Part shown: positions 16,325-25,375 of the stretch, one piece after another
How the letters are laid out: each line of letters opens with the position of its first letter
Numbering within the stretch: position 1 is the first letter of the stretch
Origin: Vulcanimicrobium alpinum
GTDB lineage: Bacteria > Vulcanimicrobiota > Vulcanimicrobiia > Vulcanimicrobiales > Vulcanimicrobiaceae
Direction of reading: 5' to 3'
Assembly (NCBI RefSeq): GCF_027923555.1
Contig: NZ_AP025523.1
Coordinates: 558,001 to 622,000, forward strand
DNA: 64,000 nt
Notes under the pieces: model-generated
Database searches by the model: none
The model's input: the letters and a program-made list of their open reading frames with translations, nothing else
What the model was told of the DNA's origin: nothing
Translations under genes and position numbers: made by a program

Positions 16325-18931
16325 CTACGTGTGAGAAACGGCACTCACGCGCTGCGTCAGCCTGCGCGCGGTACGCTCGAGCATCTGACGCAGGGCGGCG
16401 AGTTGGACCGGTTTGGCGAGGTACTCGTCCATGCCGGCGGCGATGCAGCGCTCACGGTCGCCTTCGAGTGCATTCGCGGTGAGGGCGACGATCGTCGCCC
16501 GGGCGTCCGATCCGCGTTCCGCGGCGCGGATCGCTTTCGTCGCCGCGAAACCGTCGAGGACCGGCATCTCGCAATCCATCAGGATCAAATCGTAGGCACG
16601 GCGTGATGCGGCGTCGACGGCTTCGGCGCCGTCGCACGCGGCGTCGGCGCGATAGCCCAGTTTTTCGAGCTGCTGCAGCGCGAGCTTGCGGTTCACGGAA
16701 TTGTCGTCGGCGACCAGGATGACGAGGTCGCCGCCGACGACCGCATCGGTCACCGAGCGCGGCTCGGGCGGCCGCGCGGCGCCGGTGCGTGCGGCGACTA
16801 GCGCGTCGAACAGCGCGGCAGTCTTGAGCGGCGTTCGCAAGTACCCCGCGAAGCCGGCGGCCGCCGCCTCTTCGGCTTCGCCCGGACGGTCGTGCATCGC
16901 CACCAGCACCGCGGGGCTCGCGTCGCCGTGCGAGCGCGCGCGCTGCAGCACATCCGTGAGATCGGCGCCCTTGTCGCTCGCGACGAGGATGACGTCCGGC
17001 GGCGCCGCGCGCGACGTGCGCGTCGCGATCGCACCCCACGCGAGCAGGTACTGCTCGAGCACACCGCGCGTCGTCGCGTCCGCCCCTTTGATGAGAACGC
17101 GCGCTCCGCGCAGCGGATTGCGATCGACGCCGTGTGCAGGCGGTGCCGCCTCGACGCGTTCGAGCGGGAGCGCGAACCAGAACGTGCTGCCGTGGCCGGG
17201 GACGCTCTCGTAGCCGAGGTCGCCGCCCATGAGGTCGACGAGGCGTTTGGCGATCGAGAGACCGAGGCCGGTGCCTCCGAAGCGGCGGGTCGTCCCCGCC
17301 TCGACTTGGCGGAACGGCGTGAACAGCTGCGCCGATCCCTCGGGCGTAATGCCGATCCCGGTGTCGGTGACGCTGAAACGCACGACGGCGCGCCGCGGCG
17401 TCTCGCTCGTTTCAACGACGGCCCGCACGACGACGGATCCCTCGCTCGTGAACTTGACGGCGTTGGAGAGAAAATTGAGAAGCACTTGGCGGACGCGGTG
17501 CGCGTCGCCCATCGCCCGCCGCGGAACGTCGGGCGCGACGTACGTCGCGAGCGTGACCCCTTTTTTGCGCGCCGACGCTGCCAGGATGTCCGCCGTGCTC
17601 TCGACGAGTTCGAGCGGTGAGAACGGCTCGCGTTCGATCTCCGTCGCGCCGGCTTCCAGCTTCGAAAAATCGAGGATGTCGTTGACGACCGAGAGCAGCG
17701 CCTCGGCCGAACCGCGAATCGTTTCGGCGTAGTCGCGCCCTTCGTTGTCGAGTTCCGTCTGGAGCAGCAGTTCGCTGGTCCCGACGACGGCGTTGATCGG
17801 CGTGCGGATCTCGTGGCTCATCGTCGCGAGAAAGCGCGATTTGACCGCCGCGGCCTCGATCGCTTCGTCGATCGCGCGCTGGCGTTCCGTCACGTCGCGC
17901 GCGATCAGCACGCCTTCGCCCCGGCCGATCTCCAGCGGAACGCCGGCGGCGCGCAGCACGTCGTCGGCGCGGCGCCCTTGTAGCTCGTCTCCGAACAACT
18001 CGAGCGCGGCGCGGTTCGCGCCGGTGATGCGCTCGTCGCCGTCGACGGTGAGCAGCGCGTCGCCGACGCCCTCGACGACGGCACGGAGGCGGCGTTCGCT
18101 CGAGCCCAGCGCCGAGACGAGCCGCGACGTTTCGAGCACCAGCGCGGTGAGCATCGCCGACGACGCCGCCAGCGCGCAGAAGCGCGCGACGTACCAGCCG
18201 AGACTGTAGCGCGCGCCGCCTGCTGCGCTGATCACGACGTCGATCAGCGTTGCCCAGCACGCGACCGTGAGCCAGAGCGGCGCGATCGTCGTGCGCGAGG
18301 GCAGCGTCACGAGAACGACGAGCGACGTCGCCAGCAGGACCGCGACCGCCGGAGCCGGGCCCCAGGCGAGGATCGCGTGAACGTGTCCGTCGGCCATGAT
18401 CGCCGGAAGCCGCTCTCCCGCGCGGAACGTGACCGCCGCCGTCACCGCCACGAGTCCGGCGGTCGCGGCCGCCGCGGTGACGATCGTCCGCGTGCGCACT
18501 CGCCGCCGGCTGCGAGCGAGCAGCGCATAGCCCAGCGCGAAGAGCGGGAACCCCGCATGCGCGTCGACCCACAGCCACACCGCCGCCTGCGAACCCGCGC
18601 CGAACAGCGTGCCGTCGCCGAACGCGCCGGGGAACGCCAGCAGATGCGGTACCATGAGCAGTCCGGTGAAGAGATACGCGCAGCCCAGCACCGTGATGCC
18701 GGGAGAGCGGGTGTCGAAGGCGTCGCGCAGCAGGAGCAGCGCGGTGAGCAGATCGCTCAGCACGACGAACGTCACGAACGCCGGGAGAAATGCCGCGACG
18801 ACGGGGAGCGGCGTGCGCGCGAACGGCAGCGCCGCCGCAGCGATCACGCCGAGCCCGGCCGCCAGCGCCAGCGCAAAGCGTTGCTGCGCTCGCGCGGCCG
18901 GGAAGGTTGCGAGACTGGGCGGGGTCGACAT
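16325..18931 (-). CDS. Membrane-bound hybrid sensor histidine kinase with two receiver domains
   Basis: 868 residues. Residues 1-280 hold about eight membrane segments resembling a MASE4 sensor (AYLFTGLLMVPHLLAFPGAF is typical). A PAS-like domain follows (VDGDERITGANRAALELFG), then HisKA with SHEIRTPIN near residue 375, HATPase_c with NAVKFTSEG, DTGIGI and FGGTGLGL. A first receiver-like domain has lost its phosphoacceptor Asp (DVILVASDKG). The last domain is an intact receiver (DLILMDCEMPVLDG, with LTANA and the KP lysine). The ATG at 18931 starts at the first membrane segment. The signal is unknown. Confidence 0.88.
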   Translation of the reverse strand: MSTPPSLATFPAARAQQRFALALAAGLGVIAAAALPFARTPLPVVAAFLPAFVTFVVLSDLLTALLLLRDAFDTRSPGITVLGCAYLFTGLLMVPHLLAFPGAFGDGTLFGAGSQAAVWLWVDAHAGFPLFALGYALLARSRRRVRTRTIVTAAAATAGLVAVTAAVTFRAGERLPAIMADGHVHAILAWGPAPAVAVLLATSLVVLVTLPSRTTIAPLWLTVACWATLIDVVISAAGGARYSLGWYVARFCALAASSAMLTALVLETSRLVSALGSSERRLRAVVEGVGDALLTVDGDERITGANRAALELFGDELQGRRADDVLRAAGVPLEIGRGEGVLIARDVTERQRAIDEAIEAAAVKSRFLATMSHEIRTPINAVVGTSELLLQTELDNEGRDYAETIRGSAEALLSVVNDILDFSKLEAGATEIEREPFSPLELVESTADILAASARKKGVTLATYVAPDVPRRAMGDAHRVRQVLLNFLSNAVKFTSEGSVVVRAVVETSETPRRAVVRFSVTDTGIGITPEGSAQLFTPFRQVEAGTTRRFGGTGLGLSIAKRLVDLMGGDLGYESVPGHGSTFWFALPLERVEAAPPAHGVDRNPLRGARVLIKGADATTRGVLEQYLLAWGAIATRTSRAAPPDVILVASDKGADLTDVLQRARSHGDASPAVLVAMHDRPGEAEEAAAAGFAGYLRTPLKTAALFDALVAARTGAARPPEPRSVTDAVVGGDLVILVADDNSVNRKLALQQLEKLGYRADAACDGAEAVDAASRRAYDLILMDCEMPVLDGFAATKAIRAAERGSDARATIVALTANALEGDRERCIAAGMDEYLAKPVQLAALRQMLERTARRLTQRVSAVSHT

Positions 18932-19048
18932 CCGACCATAACGGTCGGTCGAAACCCCGCCAAGGTGAAGCCCGACGGTGCCGGCGGAGCGAAGCGTGAC
19001 GAGCGCGACGCTGGCGAGGCCGAACCCGGGCATGGTAGGTTCGTCTCG

Positions 19049-19654
19049 ATGGCTCATTCGCACGGCGCGCACGCGCACGATCGTCACGGTGCTCGTCAGC
19101 CCGAGCGCTTCGATCCGGCGCGCGCTGCGGTGCTCGACGATCCCGAGCGGTTCACGTACGTCGCGCCCGATGCCCTGCTCGCGCTCCTCGATCCGCCGGC
19201 CGGCTCGACGCTGATCGATTTCGGCACCGGTACGGGGCTCTACGCGTTTGCGATCGCGCAACGGCGACCGGACCTCCGCGTGCTCGCCGTCGACGAACAG
19301 GATGCGATGCTCGGCATCGTGCGCGAGAAGCTCGCGGCGTCACCCGCCTCGCCGGTCACGGCGGTCGACGCCGCCGGGCTGCTGCACGCGCCCCAGCGCG
19401 CGCAGCGGATCCTCGCCTTGAACGTGCTGCACGAACTCGGCGACGACGCCCTGCGGGGGATGCTGAATCTTTTGGAACCCGGCGGCGTCGCCCTCGTGGT
19501 CGATTGGCGGCGCGATCCGAACCGCACGATCGGGCCGCCGAACGATCACGTCTACAGTGAAGGCGAAGCGCGCGAGCGGCTGCGGTCGTTCGCGCCGCAC
19601 GTTACACCGGCTGGGGCGTTTGCGTATCACTATGCAATGCTCGTGACGCGCTGA
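19049..19654 (+). CDS. Class I SAM-dependent methyltransferase
   Basis: 201 residues. Motif I is IDFGTGTGLYAFAIAQRRPD, motif II AVDEQDAMLG, and later ILALNVLHELGDDALRGML and GGVALVVDWRRDP complete a Rossmann-like methyltransferase. The N-terminus is His-rich (HSHGAHAHDRHG), suggesting metal binding or a metalloid-related substrate such as arsenite; this is speculative. The substrate is not evident. The ATG at 19049 begins just after the control region shared with the divergent sensor kinase. Confidence 0.78.
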   Translation: MAHSHGAHAHDRHGARQPERFDPARAAVLDDPERFTYVAPDALLALLDPPAGSTLIDFGTGTGLYAFAIAQRRPDLRVLAVDEQDAMLGIVREKLAASPASPVTAVDAAGLLHAPQRAQRILALNVLHELGDDALRGMLNLLEPGGVALVVDWRRDPNRTIGPPNDHVYSEGEARERLRSFAPHVTPAGAFAYHYAMLVTR

Positions 19655-19702
19655 GCGGCGCATGAGAGAGCATGCTGCGCTGCAGACACGCGTGGTGGCG
19701 CG

Positions 19703-20542
19703 GTGAACGCGCGGACGGCCGGCGCCGTGCTGGCGGCGAGTGTCGTCTCCGCGATCCTCGCGGGGAACCTTTCGTGGCGCGTGACGACGGCGCGTACGAT
19801 TCGCCGCCTCGCGGCCGTTCCGGTCGAGGGTGAGGCGGCGATGCCGGCGGAACGCGCCGAAGCGCTCCCGGCGCCCGTTGCGCGCTACCTTTGCATCGCG
19901 TTGCCGCGCGACGCGCCGCGGATCGTGAGCGCGCACATGACGCAGACCGGAACGATGCGCGCGGCGCCCGAGGCGCGTTGGATGCCGTTCACCGCCGTCG
20001 AGGCGTTTACGGTGCGGCCGCCGGGGTTCGTCTGGGACGCGTCGGTGCGCGCGATGCCGTTCGTCCCGTTGCGGGTGCGCGACGGTTACGTCGCTGGGCG
20101 CGGCGCCTCGGAGGCGGCGCTCGCTGGGGCGATCCCGGTCTTCTCTCAGCCCGGCGGAGCGGAGATCGACGCCGCCGCGCTGCCGCGCTTTCTCGCCGAG
20201 GCGATCTGGTTTCCGACCTTCTTCGCGCCGGGCGGCGACGTCGCGTGGACGACGCTCGACGAACGCCGTGCGCGCGCGACGCTGACCGATCGCGGAACCA
20301 CCGTCTCGCTCGACGCCGAGTTCGCTCCGAACGGAGAGCTCACCACGATCTCGGCGATGCGGTATCGCGATGTGAACGGGACGCCGGTGCTGACGCGCTG
20401 GATCGGGCGCTGCAGTGCGTACGCGCGCTTCGACGGGATGATGATCCCGGCCGACGTCGAGGTGTCGTGGGCGCCGCCCGAGGGCGCGTTCGCGGTGTGG
20501 CGCGGGCACCTCACTGCCGTGCGCTATCATTTCGCGGACTAG
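19703..20542 (+). CDS. DUF6544-like protein with N-terminal membrane anchor
   Basis: 279 residues from a GTG. Residues 4-24 form one hydrophobic segment (AGAVLAASVVSAILAG). The body includes LPAPVARYLCIALPRDAPRI, WMPFTAVEAFTVRPPGF, LRVRDGYVAGRG and LPRFLAEAIWFPTFF, a pattern I recognise from DUF6544 proteins of unknown function. No catalytic motif is visible. It ends in overlap with the first of the decayed minus-strand genes. Confidence 0.6.
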   Translation: MNARTAGAVLAASVVSAILAGNLSWRVTTARTIRRLAAVPVEGEAAMPAERAEALPAPVARYLCIALPRDAPRIVSAHMTQTGTMRAAPEARWMPFTAVEAFTVRPPGFVWDASVRAMPFVPLRVRDGYVAGRGASEAALAGAIPVFSQPGGAEIDAAALPRFLAEAIWFPTFFAPGGDVAWTTLDERRARATLTDRGTTVSLDAEFAPNGELTTISAMRYRDVNGTPVLTRWIGRCSAYARFDGMMIPADVEVSWAPPEGAFAVWRGHLTAVRYHFAD

Positions 20543-21005
20543 CCTTCGTGCCGGCGAATCGCGAGCTCGCTGCGTTGCACTTCGTCGAGGACGTCGGCGC
20601 GCAGGCGCTGCAGAAACGCCCGCAGGCTCGATTCGGCGGCATCGGCGAGCGCGGTGCCGTCGACCAGCGGCCGAAGGCGCCGAGCGGGACGCGATACTCG
20701 CCGTTGAGCTGGAGCGACGACTCCATCCGCCCGCCCGCGGCAGCGCGCACCTCGCCGGAGAACACCGGAAACCAGTCCTCGTGCCGTGCCGCCGCCATCG
20801 CGATCGGGATGGCGTCGGCGGTGCGCGACGACGGATCGACCAGCCAGAGCTTCACCGGGACGTTGAGCGTCGCGCCGGCGAAGCCGACGCGCGCGGCGAG
20901 CGCGAAGTCATCGCGCTGCGCGTATGCGCTGAGCACCGTCATCAGCCGCGGAGCGACCGCGGCCTGCGGTGCGGCGATCGTCGTCACAAGCGCGACCCCC
21001 GGCAT
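20539..21005 (-). pseudogene. Frameshifted member 3 of a tandem paralogous gene set
   Basis: From the ATG at 21005 the frame reads sensibly through SSLQLNGEYRVPLGAFG, then the matching C-terminus (LVDGTALADAAESSLRAFLQ and onward to a TAG at 20539-20541) continues in another frame, so one base is missing near 20665-20672. The end block aligns with those of the two upstream paralogues. The protein would be about 155 residues with an SRPBCC-like pattern. The ATG overlaps the stop of the preceding copy (TGATG). Confidence 0.55.
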
Positions 21006-21488
21006 CAGCGCGACCGCTTCTCGGCTTCGACGCGTTCGTAGCTGGTGCGCAGCTCGCGGCCGACGTCGTCGAGCAACGCGCTGAGCGTCGCATGCGCGAT
21101 GCGCCGTCCGATGATCTCGTCGAAGACTTTTCCGGCGGCGCCGCCCGGCGGATCTAGCGGCCTTCGAGCTGGAGTTCGCACTCGCCGTAGTCTTCGCCGG
21201 CGCTCAGCGAGAGCGTCCCCGTGAAGCCGGTGTGGGGATGCCGCGCGCCGTGTGACCCGGGTCCCACCGCATCGCATACTTCGACGCGTAATTGACGCCG
21301 TGCGACAGGCGCTAGGTCTCCGCGACGACGACGCGCGCGAGTTCGCGTCCCTCGGACGAGGGCACGACGAGCGTCAGCTCGCAGCGTCCGTGCTGATGAT
21401 CGCGCTCCAGGCCGAGCCGGCGCTCGAGCGCGCCCGCCGCCTCGGTGAAGGGGGCTTCGAGGTAGATTCGCTCACGTACCGTCGACAT
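21005..21488 (-). pseudogene. Degraded member 2 of the tandem paralogous gene set
   Basis: Begins MSTVRERIYLEAPFTEAAGA at 21488 and is stopped by an in-frame TAG after RVVVAET near 21313. Sensible coding resumes (RLSHGVNYASKYAMRWDPG), shifts frame, continues with GFTGTLSLSAGEDYGECELQ, meets another TAG near 21155, and ends with KVFDEIIGRRIAHATLSALL up to the TGA at 21005. At least two stops and one indel rule out a normal product. Confidence 0.55.
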
Positions 21489-21542
21489 GCGATGCCTTTT
21501 CTTGCCGTGGGTGCTTCAGTATAGGCCCGCCCCGGCGAGAAG

Positions 21543-21965
21543 TCACGGCGTCGAGCCGTTCGCGAGGATCCGCTTGAGCTCGTCGAGGAGCTCGGCGGCG
21601 GTGCTCTGCGCCATGCGATGGCCGATCGCAGCGTCGAACGCGACGCCGGCGATCCCGAGCGGCGGCTGGTAGGTGCCGTCGATCTCGATGCGGCCATCCG
21701 ATCGCATCTTCGGCGATGCTGAGCGTGCCGTGGAAATGGGGATACGGGCCGCCGTCCTTGGGCCCCACGAGACGTCCAGCAGCCGATAGCCGGGATAGCC
21801 GGGTTTCGGCTTGAGATGAAATTGCACGTCGCGTTCGAGTCGGAGGTCGCCGAGGCGCACGCGCATCGGGGGCGTGACGTCGTTGCCGCCGAAATGGGCG
21901 GAGAGCCGGTCCGGGACCTGGTCGAACGGGCACGCCACGGTGGTGAACTCGGTGATAGTGCTCAT
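21543..21965 (-). pseudogene. Member 1 of the tandem set, open frame but with two compensating indels
   Basis: The frame from the ATG at 21965 stays open for 140 residues, yet about 22 residues in the middle (after LLDVSWGP) make sense only in the next frame, where they read KDGGPYPHFHGTLSIAED. The original frame then resumes at DGRIEIDGTYQPPLGIAG. One lost and one gained base around 21770 and 21705 explain this. The end block matches the other two copies. A product might still be made but would carry a scrambled strand. Function unknown, possibly a START/SRPBCC-like binding protein. Confidence 0.5.
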
Positions 21966-22095
21966 GGCACGCACGGTACGCGGCGCGGCGGAACAACGCA
22001 TGAACACCTCTCGCCGGCCATGTGAACGCGAGCGAGCTCGAGCGTTCACGGACCGTTCTTGGGTCGAGCGTATCGTGACGGTGCGGAGGAATCCC

Positions 22096-22754
22096 ATGCT
22101 CACGAAGATTACCGACCTCGATCTGCAGGAAAGCGTCGCCGAAGAACTCAGCTTCGATCCGAGCGTCGATGCGTCGCACATCGGCGTCGCCGCGAAAGAC
22201 GGCGTCGTCACCCTCACCGGGCGCGTCTCGACGTACGCCGAGAAGATCGCCGCCGAGGAGGCCGCCAAACGCGTCGCGGGCGTCAAGAGACTGGCCTGCG
22301 AGCTGAGCGTCGATCTGCCCGCCTTCCACCAGCGCACCGACGCGGACATCATCGCGGCGGCGCTCAACGTGCTCTCCTGGGATGTCAGCATCCCCGAAGA
22401 CGCCGTCAAGGTGCAGGCGGAGAACGGCTGGCTCACCCTCGACGGCGCCGTCGATTGGCCGTATCAAAAAGAACACGCCGAACATGCCGTGCGGCAATCT
22501 GGCCGCCGTGCGCGGTCTCACCGATCACATCGCCCTGCGGCCGCATCCGTCGGTCCCGGCGATCAAAGAGAAACTCCGGGAAGTGTTCCAGCGGCGCGCC
22601 GGGATGGACGCCGAGCATCTCTCGGTCGAGACGCACGATGCGAGCGTCACGCTGCGGGACGGTCCATTCGTGGGCTGAACGCGATGATGCGACGCGCGCG
22701 GCGCTCTCGGTTCCCGGCGTCACGCGCGTCCATCATCTTACCGTGATCGGATGA
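22096..22754 (+). pseudogene. Frameshifted BON-domain (OsmY-like) protein gene
   Basis: Starts with a good GGAGGA site and reads LTKITDLDLQESVAEELSFD, then BON repeats: AAKDGVVTLTGRVSTYAEKI and QAENGWLTLDGAVDWPYQKE. Near 22490 the coding moves to another frame (LAAVRGLTDHIALRPHPS, third BON module), then near 22670 to a third frame for the end (RAALSVPGVTRVHHLTVIG). BON proteins bind lipid or envelope surfaces and are stress-induced. Two frameshifts leave only the first 1.5 modules in frame. Confidence 0.65.
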
Positions 22755-23240
22755 GCGATCGCGAGCGGCCGTTCCAGACGGTCAACGAGGTCCTGATGGG
22801 CGTCGCGATGCTCACCGCCGCGGCCTTCCACGGCTCTACCTGCTCGCGCGCGGATCGTCGAAGATGGACGGATTTGCTCCGCGCGTCGCGCCGCGCGCGA
22901 ACTGACCGCCGCCGTCAACGGTCCTTCCGGGGCCGCCCGCGAACCTACTCGGGCGGCCCGGCTGCGTCCGGGCGAAGGGGACGTCGTCATGGATTTCTTG
23001 GAGCAGTTCGATCGCGCGACGATCGAAGGGATCGAACCGATCGCGGAGTCGGACCAGTTCGCGATCTATCCGGTCGGTTCGGATACGTATCTGCTGGTGC
23101 AGCGTCACGGAGCGATGCCGTGGACCGCGCTGCGGCTCTCTGGCGACGGGATGTTCCGCGTCGGCTCCCTGCTCATCGACGCGATGCGCCATCTCTATCG
23201 CGACGTCGCGTCGAATCTCTCACCGAACCTGCGCCGCTGA
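22751..23240 (+). pseudogene. Unrecognised gene, probably frameshifted near 22840
   Basis: An ATG at 22751 overlaps the end of the BON gene and reads MSDRERPFQTVNEVLMGVAM before turning into a low-complexity Arg-rich run. The frame of the downstream ORF is open upstream of its first ATG (22989) and reads ARELTAAVNGPSGAAREPTR, indicating that the original protein started earlier. The intact remnant 22989-23240 encodes 83 residues beginning MDFLEQFDRATIEGIEPIAE. No family is recognised. Confidence 0.4.
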
Positions 23241-23261
23241 CCAGCGGCGTCCGCGATCCGC

Positions 23262-23900
23262 TCAGGCGATGCCGTTGCGGATCGCGTAGACGGCGGCTTG
23301 GGTGCGTGCGGTGACGCCGAGCTTCGAAAAGATCCGGCTGACGTGGTTCTTGACGGTCTTCTCCGAGAGGTAGAGCCGGCAGCCGATCTCTTTGTTCGAG
23401 AGGCCCACGCCGATGAGACGGATGATCTCGCTCTCGCGCAACGAGAGCTCGTCGTGCGCGGGCTGATCCGATTTGAGGCGCCGCAGCAGTCCGCCGGCGA
23501 CGCGCGGATCGAAGTAGGTTTCGCCGCGCGCGACCGCCTTGCAGGCGCGGATGAGTTCGCCCGGCGAGACGTCTTTGGCGAGATACCCGTCGACGCCGCA
23601 CGCGAGGCAGCGCTGCATCGAGATCTGCTGCGGGTGCGAGGTGAGGACGACGATGCGCGTCCCGGGCGACTGCGCCCGCGCGCGCTGGACGAGTTCGTCG
23701 AACTCGGCGGAGACGTCGTCGAAGTCGACGAGCAGCAGGTCGGGCTGGTGGACGCTGAGGCATCCTTCGTCGAGCGTGCGCGCGTCGCTGGCGACGTCAA
23801 GTTCGACGTCGCGCGCCAGCAGACCGCACAGCGCCTTGGCGATGATACTTTGGCTCTGGATGACCACGAGGCGGTATCGCCGCACGCCGGTGCCGTTCAT
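23262..23900 (-). CDS. NarL/FixJ-type response regulator
   Basis: 212 residues. An N-terminal receiver has the phosphoacceptor in LLLVDFDDV and the Lys in YLAKDVSPGEL. The C-terminal LuxR-type HTH is complete: LSLRESEIIRLIGVGLSNKE, then LYLSEKTVKNHVSRIFSKLG. GAGGGAG precedes the ATG at 23900. The partner kinase is not adjacent; the orphan arrangement leaves the signal unknown. Confidence 0.88.
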   Translation of the reverse strand: MNGTGVRRYRLVVIQSQSIIAKALCGLLARDVELDVASDARTLDEGCLSVHQPDLLLVDFDDVSAEFDELVQRARAQSPGTRIVVLTSHPQQISMQRCLACGVDGYLAKDVSPGELIRACKAVARGETYFDPRVAGGLLRRLKSDQPAHDELSLRESEIIRLIGVGLSNKEIGCRLYLSEKTVKNHVSRIFSKLGVTARTQAAVYAIRNGIA

Positions 23901-24121
23901 GCAAAACTCCCTCGGATGATGGCTGGGAGCTTCATTGTGCCGAATCGAAATTACGACTCGCTTACGATCACCCCGAAAGTCCCTGAACGTCCCGGCCTTC
24001 GGACCCCGGCCCGCTTACGCGTGCGGGCCGGTGCGGAGGATCGTGTGCCGAGGCCCCCGCAAGCGTCGAACGGACCGATGAGCGATCACACGAGCGACCC
24101 ACCCCTGCACGGCGCCGAACG

Positions 24122-25339
24122 ATGAGCGCATCGGAGCGGACGCGCGTCGCGATTGTCGGCGCCGGGCCGGCCGGCCTGACGCTCGCGCATCTGCTGCATC
24201 GCGCCGGCATCGAGACGATCGTCCTTGAGTCGCGCAGCCGCGACTACATCGAAGGGCGCGTTCGCGCCGGCGTGCTCGAACATCAAACCGCGCAGCTGCT
24301 CTATGAGATCGGCGTCGGCGCCCGGATGCGGCGCGAGGGCTTGATCCATCGCGGCATAGAGCTGCAGTTCGGCGACACGCGTCACCGCATCGACTTCGAA
24401 GACCTCACGAACGGCAAGTCGGTGGTCGTCTACGGGCAGCAGGAAGTCGTCAAGGACCTCATCGCCGCGCGGCTCGCCGACGGTCTCGGGCTGCACTTTT
24501 CTTGCGAAGTCACGGCGATCGATCCGGAGACAGGTTCCGCCCCGGGCTCCCGCGTTCGCTACCGCGATGACGGCGGCGTTGAGCGCACGATCGAGGCGGA
24601 TTTCATCGCCGGCTGCGACGGCTTTCACGGTCCGGCGCGCGCCGCAATCCCGGCCGCCGAGCTGAACGTGTACGACCACGTGTTTCCCTTCGCGTGGCTC
24701 GGCATTCTCGCGACATCGCCGCCGGTCTCCGAAGAGCTGATCTACGCCAACCACGAACGCGGCTTCGCGCTGATCTCGATGCGCTCGCGGACGGTCAGCC
24801 GGATCTACCTGCAGTGCGGCGTCGACGAAGATCCGGCGACCTGGCCGGACGACCGCATCTGGTCGGAACTGCGCCTGCGGCTCGCCGCCGGCGTCGGCAA
24901 GGAGATCGTCGAGGGGCCGATTTTCCAGAAGGGGATCACCCCGATGCGCAGCTACATCTGCGCGCCGATGCGGTACCGAAGGCTGTTTCTGGCCGGCGAT
25001 GCGGCCCACATCGTTCCGCCGACCGGCGCGAAGGGGATGAACCTCGCAATCGCCGACGTGCGCGTTCTCGCCCGGGCGTTCGCGCGCTACTTTGCCGCCG
25101 GATCGATCGATCTTCTCGATGCGTATTCGGAGACGTGCCTCGACCGCATCTGGAAGACGCAGCGGTTCTCGGCGTTCATGACGCGGCTGCTGCACCGCTA
25201 CGACACCTACGATCCATTCGAGCGGCGCTTGCAGCGCGCGGAGTTCGATTATCTCATCGGATCGCGCGCCGCCGCCGAAAGCCTCGCCGAGAACTACGTC
25301 GGGTTACCGTTCGCCGAGACTGCCGGCAGCGTCACGTAG
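24122..25339 (+). CDS. pobA: 4-hydroxybenzoate 3-monooxygenase
   Basis: 405 residues, close to the 390-400 of known PobA. AIVGAGPAGLTLAHLL binds FAD, GRVRAGVLEHQT near residue 42 is a PobA-specific block, GCDGFHGPAR is the DG motif, and LFLAGDAAHIVPPTGAKGMN the GD motif. It hydroxylates 4-hydroxybenzoate to protocatechuate with NADPH. No protocatechuate pathway genes lie beside it. With the ring-hydroxylating dioxygenase 13 kb away it suggests aromatic compound use. Confidence 0.9.
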   Translation: MSASERTRVAIVGAGPAGLTLAHLLHRAGIETIVLESRSRDYIEGRVRAGVLEHQTAQLLYEIGVGARMRREGLIHRGIELQFGDTRHRIDFEDLTNGKSVVVYGQQEVVKDLIAARLADGLGLHFSCEVTAIDPETGSAPGSRVRYRDDGGVERTIEADFIAGCDGFHGPARAAIPAAELNVYDHVFPFAWLGILATSPPVSEELIYANHERGFALISMRSRTVSRIYLQCGVDEDPATWPDDRIWSELRLRLAAGVGKEIVEGPIFQKGITPMRSYICAPMRYRRLFLAGDAAHIVPPTGAKGMNLAIADVRVLARAFARYFAAGSIDLLDAYSETCLDRIWKTQRFSAFMTRLLHRYDTYDPFERRLQRAEFDYLIGSRAAAESLAENYVGLPFAETAGSVT

Positions 25340-25345
25340 CGGTGC

Positions 25346-25372
25346 AGCGCCCAAAGCCGGCTTTGCGCGAAC
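25346..25372. terminator. Palindrome between convergent pobA and comM
   Basis: CAAAGCCGGCTTTG (25352-25365) is a perfect palindrome flanked by GCGC and CGCG, in the 36-base gap between two convergent genes. It could end transcription in both directions, but there is no T-tract, so this is tentative. Confidence 0.3.
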
Positions 25373-25375
25373 GTG

